A stretch of 64,000 nt of DNA, taken from NCBI GenBank assembly GCA_006969385.1, contig CP030884.1:2914001-2978000 (forward strand). The letters run 5' to 3'. A program made the position numbers and the translations under genes. This DNA comes from Planctomycetaceae bacterium (GTDB lineage: Bacteria; Planctomycetota; Phycisphaerae; UBA1845; UTPLA1). The notes beneath the pieces are model-generated. The model did not search any database. It was not told the DNA's origin and saw only the letters and a program-made list of their open reading frames with translations. Positions 7,906-16,916 of the stretch are shown piece by piece (the first letter of the stretch is position 1; every line of letters begins with the position of its first letter).

Positions 7906-9837
7906 TCAGATGCTGCGGATGTGCTCGTCGGACAGTCCGGCTTGCTTCAGGATCTGGACTGCGTTCGTCTTTACCACGTCGTCTTTGAATCCGCTGTCAC
8001 GGAACACGACTCGCATAACCTCAGGCTGAAGCTCTTCCTTGAGAGCTGCTATGGCCTCTACGGTGTCAAGCTCTATTTTCTCCTCAAGACACACTACGAG
8101 GGCTCCGGCGCCTATGGAATGCACGGTCCTGCAACCGGCCTTCCGCTGTTCGATCGGGATACAAAGGTCCAGTCCCATCTTCAGAAGAAGCTCATACAGC
8201 AGGTCCTGGCGGGATCGATCGGGCTTAATGCTGTCAGTTGCTTCGTAAATGGCATCCTCAAGTCGTTGATGATCAACATCCCACTCCTTGATATTGCTCG
8301 AATCAAGGACGAAAACCCGGAAGCCACAATCCACATCGGGGCTGGAATGCGCTGCTGGTAGAAGACTCGGGACATCATCGCGAGACTTGATCGTGGCAGA
8401 CACGTCACGGCTCACGCGTCGAATCCGTTCACACATGAGGTCTGAAATCGTAGAGAAACCAGCAGCGTGGGCTGCTGACTCGGCGTCACAGGGCTCCGGC
8501 AATTGCACCAGGACGTACCGACGACTTCCGCCATCCTCCAAATTCTGTCTGATGACGGCTTCTGCAGTGGTACCCGATCCAGCAAAGAAGTCGAGGACGA
8601 TACCGTCTTTGTCCTCCGTATCAGACAAAGTGATCATCCGGCGAATCAACCGCGTCGGCTTGGGGTTGTTGAAGAGTCCGCCAAGATCAAGTGCCTTCAG
8701 TTCGTTACTTGCCTCATGGTTATGGCCAACCTCGTCGTATGGCCAGATGGTGATCGGGGTAACGCCCTGCTTAACGTCAGACAGGAAGCTCTTCCGCTGT
8801 GGCGTCTGACGGCCATCGTCGCCAAACCAGATCTCGTCCTCAACATCCATCCGAGCCATCGCCTGATCATTGAATCTGCGATAGGTTCCGGTCGGCGGCT
8901 GCCATCTGACACCATTCGCAAAGGTATATGCAGAAGTGTTGCTGCCACTCTTTGCATGCAGGGGCGTTGCTTTCCAAGGTCCCTTCGGGTGGCCGTCGGG
9001 ATTCGAGTACGCTGCCTGCTGTTCTTCCGAGCGGGGAAGCGGACGAATCGTAAAGTGCTCTCTTGATCTCGCATAACACAAGACATGGTCATGGTTGTCA
9101 GAAAACCACTTCGCATCGTTCGCACGCGTATACTTTTTCTGCCACACGACGTTGGCAACGAAATTCTCTTCGCCGAACACCTCGTCACACAGCTTGCGAA
9201 GATTCGCCACCTCACCATCGTCGATCGTCACAAATAGAACGCCATCATCTCGAAGCAACTGCCGGGCCAGTTTCACTCGGGGATACATCATGTTCAGCCA
9301 TGTGGTGTGAAACCGTCCCGAGGTCTCGGTGTTTGCTGACAACTTGAGGCCGGTGGCCCCAGATACCTGGCCTGTGTATTGCAAATATGTGTCGAGGTTG
9401 TCCGCAAACCGGTCTGGGTAGATGAACTCGCGTCCTGTGTTGTACGGCGGGTCAATGAAGATCGTCTTCACGCGTCGGTGGTACGACTTCTGAAGAAGCT
9501 TGAGAACCTCTAGATTGTCACCTTCGACAACGACATTGCCTGTGGTGTCCCAATGGGAAGAAGCGTCGACTCTAGGGCGAAGACACCCCATCGATTGAGT
9601 TTGTGCGATGCGGCGTGCGCGAGACTTGCCGTGCCATGTGAATGAGTATCGCTCATCCGCTTGCTCGATATCATCTCCGAGTAGCTCTCTCAATATGTCG
9701 AAGTCCACCGCCCAGCGCGAGCCATCCGCCTCACTGCGTTCAGTGAAGGCGTCCGGCAGAAGAGCTCGTAGCGCATCTAATGTTGAGTTAACGTTGTTGC
9801 GACTCGTGCCGTCGTCAGTTGCAGATAGGGGTTTCAT
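7906..9837 (-). CDS. mod: type III Mod site-specific DNA methyltransferase
   Basis: A 643-residue adenine-N6/cytosine-N4 type methyltransferase. The catalytic motif DPPY is at residues 129-132 (IFIDPPYNTG) and the SAM-binding motif FFAGSGTT comes later, near residue 415. Catalytic before SAM-binding is the beta-class order expected of type III Mod proteins. The segment between them would hold the target recognition domain. It is paired with Res immediately downstream. The preceding PLD-like gene ends 30 bases upstream, indicating one operon. I see no simple-sequence tract suggesting phase variation. The recognition sequence cannot be predicted. Confidence 0.93.
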   Translation of the reverse strand: MKPLSATDDGTSRNNVNSTLDALRALLPDAFTERSEADGSRWAVDFDILRELLGDDIEQADERYSFTWHGKSRARRIAQTQSMGCLRPRVDASSHWDTTGNVVVEGDNLEVLKLLQKSYHRRVKTIFIDPPYNTGREFIYPDRFADNLDTYLQYTGQVSGATGLKLSANTETSGRFHTTWLNMMYPRVKLARQLLRDDGVLFVTIDDGEVANLRKLCDEVFGEENFVANVVWQKKYTRANDAKWFSDNHDHVLCYARSREHFTIRPLPRSEEQQAAYSNPDGHPKGPWKATPLHAKSGSNTSAYTFANGVRWQPPTGTYRRFNDQAMARMDVEDEIWFGDDGRQTPQRKSFLSDVKQGVTPITIWPYDEVGHNHEASNELKALDLGGLFNNPKPTRLIRRMITLSDTEDKDGIVLDFFAGSGTTAEAVIRQNLEDGGSRRYVLVQLPEPCDAESAAHAAGFSTISDLMCERIRRVSRDVSATIKSRDDVPSLLPAAHSSPDVDCGFRVFVLDSSNIKEWDVDHQRLEDAIYEATDSIKPDRSRQDLLYELLLKMGLDLCIPIEQRKAGCRTVHSIGAGALVVCLEEKIELDTVEAIAALKEELQPEVMRVVFRDSGFKDDVVKTNAVQILKQAGLSDEHIRSI

Positions 9838-9867
9838 GCGTACAGGGTCCTTGCTCCTCGGGTTGTC

Positions 9868-10932
9868 TCAATACCACCCATACTCGCGTGCAGTTGTGCT
9901 ACCGCACGTGCCGTGTTCGTGCGATTGTTGTCTCAAGCGTAGATGCTCCCGGCTGTTGAGCCGGACAAAACGGAGGATGAACGTACTCCTTGTAGCCGTG
10001 CGTTCGAAGATGGCAACCCAAGGCGAGCGGCCCAACGAACCATCGGCGTTGCGCGGCCGCAATCCCCTGCGTACTTCGGGCACCTCGCGTGTCATCTGGA
10101 GTCGCCACATGTGGTTCCCTTGGTACTTGAGGCGCAAGTCGATCTGAGAACCATCGGAGACAATGAATTGCAGTGTTCGAGGTGGCGCCCCATGTGGATC
10201 TAAACCGAAGAATAATCCTTGTTCAGCTTTGAACTCTAATTCGCGGCCCATCGCTGTGACATTTCCACACTCGATCCAGCACGTATCCGCCTGGCTGGGG
10301 TCGATCTCCGCCGCATCACTTTCCAGTACGACCGCTGTGCGGCGACTCGTGGGCGCAGGCGCTGTACTTCTCCTTCGTCGAAGACGACGCCTGCTACGTG
10401 AAGCGGCCTGATACTCGGCTCTATAGTCTGCCAGCTCTTGGTCAGTGGCTGCGTGCCCCAGCCCCCATGCCTCGCGCCAAAGCCTATTCAGTTCTCGTCT
10501 ATCTCCAGTACTCTCTGCTCTGAGAATGACCACCGATTCTGCATTGCCACAAAGCGCCCGTTTTGTGAGGTTTGCTGAACCGATCATCATGAATGCATCA
10601 GTGGCGTTTTGATTATGCAGATATAGCACTTTGGGGTGAAAGCGTCGGTTTGTGTCCGCGAGTGCGGCAACACGAACGGTGGCGTGTGCCCAAGCAGTGC
10701 ATAGATCGATCGCACCAGGCTGTGTGACGCCGTCGTCAAGACCAAACACCCATCGCGATTGCTCGGGCGTATCTGGCAGGAAACCCAATGCGTCACGAAT
10801 CCCAGCGACCGTCACATACGCCATGGCTACATCAATGCAAGTTGGCTTGATCGAGTTGGAATACGTCTGAATCAGTGCTTTGACCGACTCTGTTAGAGTA
10901 CTGTCCTTCTGAATCAAGCATGCGTATTCCAT
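9868..10932 (-). CDS. phospholipase D-like (HKD) nuclease-family protein
   Basis: A protein of about 354 residues with an HxK motif (FHPKVLYLH) followed by IGSANLTKRAL, the H-x-K ... GSxN signature of PLD-superfamily nucleases and phosphodiesterases. Only one clear HKD motif is present, so catalysis would need a dimer, as in many PLD nucleases, or the protein may be a non-catalytic DNA-binding member. An Arg-rich linker (SRRRLRRRRS) follows the domain. I prefer ATG 10932; an in-frame GTG at 10950 is the alternative. It lies between the DUF262 gene and mod in the same transcription unit, which points to a defence role. Confidence 0.75.
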   Translation of the reverse strand: MEYACLIQKDSTLTESVKALIQTYSNSIKPTCIDVAMAYVTVAGIRDALGFLPDTPEQSRWVFGLDDGVTQPGAIDLCTAWAHATVRVAALADTNRRFHPKVLYLHNQNATDAFMMIGSANLTKRALCGNAESVVILRAESTGDRRELNRLWREAWGLGHAATDQELADYRAEYQAASRSRRRLRRRRSTAPAPTSRRTAVVLESDAAEIDPSQADTCWIECGNVTAMGRELEFKAEQGLFFGLDPHGAPPRTLQFIVSDGSQIDLRLKYQGNHMWRLQMTREVPEVRRGLRPRNADGSLGRSPWVAIFERTATRSTFILRFVRLNSREHLRLRQQSHEHGTCGSTTAREYGWY

Positions 10933-10959
10933 ATCTGTGCCTCGGGTCACGGGGACTGT

Positions 10960-12672
10960 TTACGGCGTGTCAGCCGTGTCGAATTCCAGCTCTTCTTGTT
11001 CATCTGCTTCGGCGTTGGGGTCACTGTCGTCGTCGGTCATCTTCGCACCAGCGTCGTCGATCGACCGAGTGGGGATGAAAGCCTGGAGGGCTTCGGAGAT
11101 CCGCTTGCATCGTGACGCGAGGAATGCCTCGTAGTCGTCATCCCAGACGCCCTCCGAAAGGTCGACCAGGTGCGTATCCATCGTCGCCTGGAGGTCTGGG
11201 TTGTGGGCCTTGAACTCAGCAAGGTAGTCCGATGGCAGGCGGGTTCGGATCTTCCGCTTGTTCAGGAAGTCATCCACGATGGTGATGTTTGCGATGTGAT
11301 TCATACGGCGCTTATCGATGCCGAGCTTCGTACTCGTGGCCTTCGGATAGAAGTGGTGATAGTTGCGACTGTTGGACTGCTTGAGCCAGTCATTGCCGAC
11401 CTTCACGATGCCGTCATCGTCGAAGGACCGTGGCTGCTGGTAGACCAAAAGGCAGAGAATCGCTTTCACGAAGCTTCGGCTGGTACGGAAGAAACCGTGC
11501 CGGTCGATCGCCTCAGGCGAGACATCGATGGCGAACGAGGGGTCATAATCCGGCTCATCACCCTTGGCGATCGCAAGTACCTTGCGGTAGTCCTGGGCCA
11601 GCTTCGTCTCGACGGCTGACGTGTATCGGCCGGTGAGCGAGATTCTCCAAAACAGTTCGCGTAGGCGGGCGGTCTGTTCGCCGTCGGGTTTGTCGGGATG
11701 TACGTCGAAGAACGCCGCGAAGGGAATGATGAGCGAGCCGTATGGAAGAAGGCGAGATGCAGGCAATCGGTATGCGGTGCGGAAGTAGTCACACGCCGAT
11801 TTGACGGCGTCGCTCACGCGTGGCCAGATGTCGCGAAACTCCTTAGTCGGCAGACGGAGGATGTCCTTCTTGCGAGCTTCACCGCAGAGCATCAGGGATG
11901 CGAGTTGAAGGATGGCGGCAGGCGGAAGAGTCTCGTAGCCGACGGCCTGGAGTTCGTCCACAAGGTCGCCGTACTGCTGGGATAGGTCGAAGCCGGACTT
12001 GTGGTCGTAGGTCTTCGCGACCATGATCTCGAAGAGCGAGAGTGGCTTACCCGTGACGTTGATTCGGGTAAAGATCTCTGTCGCGACATCGATCGGAGCG
12101 TCCTGAATTAGGATGACGGAGAAGCGGTACTCCTTGATGCGTCGGCTGTAAACGCGAAGCTGTTCGCGCCGGTCCTTTGAAAGGCCGGACAGGAAGTCGA
12201 AGTCTTCTGCGAGGACATCGACTAAGCGCACGTAACGATGTTCCTCCCCCTCGGCAGGCGCGACGTGTAGGGCGACTGGCGTCTCAGTATCGAGCTCTGC
12301 GTCAAGGTCAATACAGATACTGGAGAAGTCGTCCGACGCCCCAGACGACCGCTCGATCGTCAAGCCGTGCACTGCGGCGTACAAGCTGGTGAGCCGCTGT
12401 TGCCCGTCAAGCACCTGCTCCGCGTAGTCGCCATCAGGCGTGGCCGGGAGGTCAACGGCACCGATGTTGCGAACCGCTCGCAGCTGTTCGCGGGTCTTCC
12501 AGAGGATAAACGTGCCTATTGGGTAGCCCTTGAGAATGCTGTCGATCAGCTTCGCGGACTTCTCACGTGTCCAGACGAACTCCCGCTGGAATTGAGGAAC
12601 CTTCACTGTGCCGTGCTTGATCCCGGAGAGGATCTGGTCGTATGACCGGCTTTGTGGATCTGGTTGATGCAT
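10960..12672 (-). CDS. DUF262/DUF1524 protein, GmrSD-like
   Basis: A 570-residue protein. The N-terminal DUF262 signature is VPQFQREFVW followed by KLIDSILKGYPIGTF, then VLDGQQRLTSLYA with the conserved DGQQR nucleotide-binding motif. The C-terminal part contains NYHHFYPK and a downstream NHIANITIVD segment, resembling the His-Me finger DUF1524 nuclease. This combination is that of GmrSD-type type IV restriction proteins, which cut modified DNA using NTP. The very acidic C-terminal tail is unusual. The stop is nine bases from the upstream gene's start, consistent with one operon. Whether it acts alone or with the Mod/Res pair is not visible. Confidence 0.85.
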   Translation of the reverse strand: MHQPDPQSRSYDQILSGIKHGTVKVPQFQREFVWTREKSAKLIDSILKGYPIGTFILWKTREQLRAVRNIGAVDLPATPDGDYAEQVLDGQQRLTSLYAAVHGLTIERSSGASDDFSSICIDLDAELDTETPVALHVAPAEGEEHRYVRLVDVLAEDFDFLSGLSKDRREQLRVYSRRIKEYRFSVILIQDAPIDVATEIFTRINVTGKPLSLFEIMVAKTYDHKSGFDLSQQYGDLVDELQAVGYETLPPAAILQLASLMLCGEARKKDILRLPTKEFRDIWPRVSDAVKSACDYFRTAYRLPASRLLPYGSLIIPFAAFFDVHPDKPDGEQTARLRELFWRISLTGRYTSAVETKLAQDYRKVLAIAKGDEPDYDPSFAIDVSPEAIDRHGFFRTSRSFVKAILCLLVYQQPRSFDDDGIVKVGNDWLKQSNSRNYHHFYPKATSTKLGIDKRRMNHIANITIVDDFLNKRKIRTRLPSDYLAEFKAHNPDLQATMDTHLVDLSEGVWDDDYEAFLASRCKRISEALQAFIPTRSIDDAGAKMTDDDSDPNAEADEQEELEFDTADTP

Positions 12673-12681
12673 GCGTTATTC

Positions 12682-13437
12682 CTACAGCGTCTGAGCAAGT
12701 GTCTTGAGCGTTGCTTCCAATGACTTGATTCTTGTATTCAACTCCACCTGACGGTTGAAGTGGGTCTCTTTCTTTATGGATGCGCGGAGTTCTGCAATCT
12801 CCTGCTCGATGCCCCGACAATCGGCAAGGCGGTCAAGCCGCTCTTTCGCCTGTGTCGGTGACGTTCCGAGCCGATACTCACCGGTTAGTCGCGCGGCCTC
12901 CAAAGCAGCAACGCGGTCAACCAAGCCGGAGTACAGAGCGAGGAAATCCGTCTGTGGGAGGGCTGGCAACGCCAGACTCTCAATAAACTGCCCGTGAATC
13001 TCGTCGGGCTCATCGCCGTCAATCCACGGCGTCAGTCGAATGTCCTCGGCGACGATGGCTCCATGCTCGGCTCGACTGAAACGCTTCTGAGCAACACTTA
13101 TGGCGACGCGAGGCGGAAATGCAAGGACGAGAAAAATCGGATACGGAATCGTACGGTGGACGACCTCACAGATACGCCGAGTACGTTTGTCAGTCTTGAG
13201 GTTGACTTGGATGATCGCGATTTCGTGATACTCCCGCTCATCGTCGTCATAGCCGCTAACGGGCAGGGTTGAGGGCTTGAGCGTGTACTCCCATACGATG
13301 GTGTCGATGTCATCGGTGAATGCTCGCTTATCGGCTGCCGTCAAGGAACCGTTCTCAATGAACAGCTTCTTGAAGACCCGTTTGCCAAGCTGGCACGAGG
13401 CTGGCAACGACATGGCGGCGTAAATGGAATCCGTCAC
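12682..13437 (-). CDS. DUF4391 domain protein
   Basis: A 251-residue protein beginning with GTG 13437; its GTGA overlaps the stop of the upstream helicase gene, so translation is coupled. The N-terminal 190 residues (LPASCQLGKRVFKKLFIENG... then YHEIAIIQVNLK) fit DUF4391. The C-terminal region from about residue 205 is a predicted coiled coil rich in Glu/Arg/Leu. From memory, the family is found beside helicase and methylase genes of restriction-like clusters; its biochemical role is unknown to me. A structural or adaptor role with the helicase is a reasonable guess from coupling. Confidence 0.75.
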   Translation of the reverse strand: MTDSIYAAMSLPASCQLGKRVFKKLFIENGSLTAADKRAFTDDIDTIVWEYTLKPSTLPVSGYDDDEREYHEIAIIQVNLKTDKRTRRICEVVHRTIPYPIFLVLAFPPRVAISVAQKRFSRAEHGAIVAEDIRLTPWIDGDEPDEIHGQFIESLALPALPQTDFLALYSGLVDRVAALEAARLTGEYRLGTSPTQAKERLDRLADCRGIEQEIAELRASIKKETHFNRQVELNTRIKSLEATLKTLAQTL

Positions 13438-16400
13438 GCGTGCCCTCCAGTATCGACGATAGCCAGATAGGCGACGACCTCGAAGTCGTCGATGCCCTGG
13501 AACGAGTCCTTGGTGATAGCTGTGCCGCCACGCTTAAAGAGGCTCTGGACGCCGTGCTCTTCGGCCTTGCCGGTTATCGCCGCGATAGCTTTCGCAAGCA
13601 GCCGCTGGTAATGCGACATGTCGGTGCCGTCCTTGGTACGTCTGTTGAAGACGGCAAAAGCCGCGTCATCCGGCTGCGAGCATCCAAGCGATACTTTCTT
13701 GAATAAGTCGAGGATTCGTTTCGTGTCGGAGAAGTTGAGCATGACATCCCCGTCGTCGGAGACGTAAACAAGATAGTGCGGGGCAAGTGCGTAGGTGCTG
13801 TCAGTTCTAACGCGGGTATTTTCCGCCCTTAGGCACCAGAGTATTCCTGGGCCTGCATCTTCAATGTCAATCAGGTCATCGGTGGTGACGACGCCGTACG
13901 CACCGAGAGGCATGCGTTCAAGTCGATCCGCTTGCTCCTTCAGGTACTCGACGAGGTCCATTCGGAAGTCGTTGAGCGTGAGATCGGTGATCGAGATCCC
14001 GTTGGAGAGATCCTCCATGTCGATGACCTCGTCCTGCATCTGCTCAAACTGACGACGCCGGTACTCCAGGTCATTCATTTGGTCCGCGTCAGTTTGCTCG
14101 ATTACATTCTCTTCGCCCGTTGCGGAAATATCGAGCAGCACCATGCGACCGCTTACACGAGCTTCAAGGTTGATGTACTCGTCGAGCTCCATGTTCGGCC
14201 AGAAATTTACGAGCTGAATGACCGAGTTATGTGAACCGAGCCGATCGATGCGACCAAACCGCTGGATAATCCGGACTGGGTTCCAGTGAATGTCGTAGTT
14301 AATGAGGTAGTCGCAGTCCTGAAGGTTCTGCCCCTCGCTAATGCAATCCGTAGCGATAAGGAAATCTATTTCATCCGTGAGCTGCTCGTCGATCTTGGCT
14401 CGTTCTTTTGAAATGGGTGAGAACGATGTGATGATAGACGAAAGGTCTTTACGGATGCCGGTCAGAGTTGTCTTGTTTGAGTCGCTCCGTCCCGTCACAA
14501 GTGCCGAGTGAACACCAAGCGTGGTCTTGGCCCATTCTGCGATATTCTTGTAAAGATAGTCAGCGGTGTCGGCAAAAGCCGTGAATATGATTACCTTCCG
14601 ATTGCCTGAATTGAGCGGCTGCTCGACTTTGTCGCGCAGGAGGTGCTTGAGCTCATGAAGCTTGGCATCTCGCTCAGCATCAATTCTGCGAGCTTCGCGG
14701 AGCATCTTTACGAGTAGCTCTTCATCCTCCTCCAGCTCTTGACGCCACCGTATCTGGTCGACGTCCTGAATCAGTACCTTTACTTTGGCACCGATTAGGT
14801 ACGGGTCGAGGTCATCATCGTCGATGTCGACATCCTCGATACTCAGTTCCTCAATTTCTTCGCCCTGGTGAGCATCGAGCCGTGAAATGAACGCGTGAAC
14901 TTCAGAAAGCAATCTCTCCAGCGTGATCGCGAATGAGTTAATTGAACTTTCCATCCGCTTAAGCAAGTTGACTCGCATGAGGTGGATGAGGCTTTGTTCA
15001 CGGTCAATTTGACGGAACACAGACCCGCCAGAGATTTGCTTGTCATAGCGGCGGCTGTACTCCTCTAGTTTGTGCGGAAGAACGTACTTGAGTGGCGCGT
15101 AAGCACTCAGGTTGAGCCGCCGAATCTCCCGGTTGATCTCACGGAGTTCCGGAAACTGGTCCCGCGTGTCGATGTCTGCCTTGATATTGACCGGCTTCGC
15201 TCGCTCAGGAAATTCACCGATGTCTGTCGTGTCATAGTACTTGGAGATGTGCTTCCTCGACCGAGCGATAGTCAATAGATCGAGTAGCTTGAAGTAGTCG
15301 AAGTTCAATGCGTCAAGAAGCGACTTCGTTGTGCGCTCGTCCGCGTCCCGCTTCAACCAAGCATTGAATCGTGTTTGGGCCTGGCGAAGCGTTTGTTCGA
15401 TGCTAGGGATTCCGATACTGAATAACGCGTCGTCTTTGCCCTCCGTGATAAACGCGACCTGATTCTTGAGGTCATTCATCCGACTATTCACCGGCGTAGC
15501 CGAGAGCATGAGAACCTTGGTACGCACACCCGATCGAATGATGTCACGCATCAGCCGGGAGTATCGGGTAGGCCTGTCTTGACGCGGCGGGTTGTTCCGG
15601 AAATTGTGCGATTCATCGATGACTATGAGGTCGTAATTCCCCCAGTTGATCGTCTCCAAATTGATCTCGCCTGACCTGCCAGATGTGCGGCTCAAATCAG
15701 TATGGTTCAGCACGTCATAGTTGAAGCGATCCGCCGCAAATAAATTGCGACGGTCGTTGACCGTGAAGATAGTCCAGTTTTCACGCAGTTTCTTGGGACA
15801 GAGGACGAGGACACGATCGTTCCTGAGCTCGTAGTATTTGATGATTGCAAGGGCCTCAAATGTCTTCCCTAGACCAACGCTGTCCGCGATGATGCAGCCA
15901 TTGTACTTTTCGATTTTGTCGATGGCTCCAAGAACTCCGTCTCGTTGGAAACGATAGAGTTTATTCCATACAAGAGTTTCGTGGATTCCGGTGCGCGTTT
16001 TTATGATTTGGTCTTCTTCGAGGTCAGCCAGGGTGTCGCGGAAAAGGTTGTAAAGAGACACGAAATACACAAGCTCGGCCGGTTTGATTTCGAAGATTTC
16101 GGCCAGCCATGTGGCGAGTAGATCATCACATGGAGTGGTGGCTCCTTCGTTCGTCCAAATAGAATCGAACCAGGCGAGGAGGCTGCTGGTCTCCTGTTCG
16201 CCGACGAAACACGTATTCATATCGTAGCCAGCGGACGGGGCGAGCCCGAGGCCAGCCGACGTGAAGGTTGAACTTCCCTGTATCACAAGGTTGCTATTCG
16301 AATTCGTGACATGGAATAAGTTCTGGGGTACCGGGACAGAGACCGTCTTGAGCTTGGCTCGATCGCGAAGCCAATCGGAAAAAGCACGTGCTGAAGCAGG

Positions 16401-16664
16401 GCACTCCAATGAATTGCGAGAGCGACGATCAACGTCATCACCCAGGAGATCGATAGCGTCCATGCTTGCTTCGCCGCTGCTCTTATCTCGGTTTATTGCT
16501 GAAATCAAAATGCGAGCGCTCGATACTCGGTCGAGCTGGGCTCGCAAAGCGGTGAATGCGTGGAGCGATAGCTTGGATGAAAGGAGGCACAACTTCGCAG
16601 CCGGAGACAGCGAATCACGCAATACCTCCGCGACGATTCCATGCGCCTTGTTGTCAATCAGCAT
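13434..16664 (-). CDS. SNF2-type helicase with PLD-like N-terminal part
   Basis: A 1076-residue superfamily 2 ATPase. The N-terminal 170 residues include VIQGSSTFTSAGLG, resembling the GSxNxTxxG part of PLD-like domains. The motor has Walker A DSVGLGKT, Walker B IVIDESHNFRN, motif III LSATPVNS, and C-terminal motifs ATDCISEGQNLQDCD and QRFGRIDRLGS. It matches the helicase-related group found in restriction and DISARM-like loci and should use ATP to translocate on DNA. It is the first of the six tightly packed defence genes; 36 bases separate it from the upstream HTH gene. Confidence 0.88.
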   Translation of the reverse strand: MLIDNKAHGIVAEVLRDSLSPAAKLCLLSSKLSLHAFTALRAQLDRVSSARILISAINRDKSSGEASMDAIDLLGDDVDRRSRNSLECPASARAFSDWLRDRAKLKTVSVPVPQNLFHVTNSNSNLVIQGSSTFTSAGLGLAPSAGYDMNTCFVGEQETSSLLAWFDSIWTNEGATTPCDDLLATWLAEIFEIKPAELVYFVSLYNLFRDTLADLEEDQIIKTRTGIHETLVWNKLYRFQRDGVLGAIDKIEKYNGCIIADSVGLGKTFEALAIIKYYELRNDRVLVLCPKKLRENWTIFTVNDRRNLFAADRFNYDVLNHTDLSRTSGRSGEINLETINWGNYDLIVIDESHNFRNNPPRQDRPTRYSRLMRDIIRSGVRTKVLMLSATPVNSRMNDLKNQVAFITEGKDDALFSIGIPSIEQTLRQAQTRFNAWLKRDADERTTKSLLDALNFDYFKLLDLLTIARSRKHISKYYDTTDIGEFPERAKPVNIKADIDTRDQFPELREINREIRRLNLSAYAPLKYVLPHKLEEYSRRYDKQISGGSVFRQIDREQSLIHLMRVNLLKRMESSINSFAITLERLLSEVHAFISRLDAHQGEEIEELSIEDVDIDDDDLDPYLIGAKVKVLIQDVDQIRWRQELEEDEELLVKMLREARRIDAERDAKLHELKHLLRDKVEQPLNSGNRKVIIFTAFADTADYLYKNIAEWAKTTLGVHSALVTGRSDSNKTTLTGIRKDLSSIITSFSPISKERAKIDEQLTDEIDFLIATDCISEGQNLQDCDYLINYDIHWNPVRIIQRFGRIDRLGSHNSVIQLVNFWPNMELDEYINLEARVSGRMVLLDISATGEENVIEQTDADQMNDLEYRRRQFEQMQDEVIDMEDLSNGISITDLTLNDFRMDLVEYLKEQADRLERMPLGAYGVVTTDDLIDIEDAGPGILWCLRAENTRVRTDSTYALAPHYLVYVSDDGDVMLNFSDTKRILDLFKKVSLGCSQPDDAAFAVFNRRTKDGTDMSHYQRLLAKAIAAITGKAEEHGVQSLFKRGGTAITKDSFQGIDDFEVVAYLAIVDTGGHA

Positions 16665-16700
16665 GGCTACTCCCCAAACTCCTGTCGGAGCGTGCCCTAA

Positions 16701-16916
16701 TTACTTCTGGCGGTGTGATTCAGCTTTCAGCCAGGCGTCGACCGCTTCCCGACTGAACCGCCAGTGCTTGCCGACTTTCTGGCCCGGCACCTTGCCCTCC
16801 TGTGCGAGCTTATACAGGGTCGATTTGGCCACCTGTAGGTAAGCCGCGAGTTGCTCGACCGTCATGACATCCCGCACTGCTGCCGTGTCCCGGTCCGGTG
16901 TTCCGTTGCTCGTCAT
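16701..16916 (-). CDS. excisionase-family helix-turn-helix protein
   Basis: A small HTH_17/MerR-like DNA-binding protein. The core is MTVEQLAAYLQVAKSTLYKLAQEGKVPGQKVG followed by HWRFSREAVDAWL, the standard excisionase fold with a recognition helix and a wing. I place the start at ATG 16916 (71 residues); ATG 16943 and a further frame to 17015 are possible. It overlaps the 3' end of the gene before it and lies just upstream of the helicase gene. It could regulate the defence operon or act as a recombination directionality factor for the element, although the integrase is at the opposite end. Confidence 0.8.
   Translation of the reverse strand: MTSNGTPDRDTAAVRDVMTVEQLAAYLQVAKSTLYKLAQEGKVPGQKVGKHWRFSREAVDAWLKAESHRQK

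Noticed and set aside
4884..16664. DISARM or BREX system
   Set aside because: No DUF1998 (DrmB), PglZ or BrxL-like protein is present; the methylase and nuclease are clearly type III Mod and Res.
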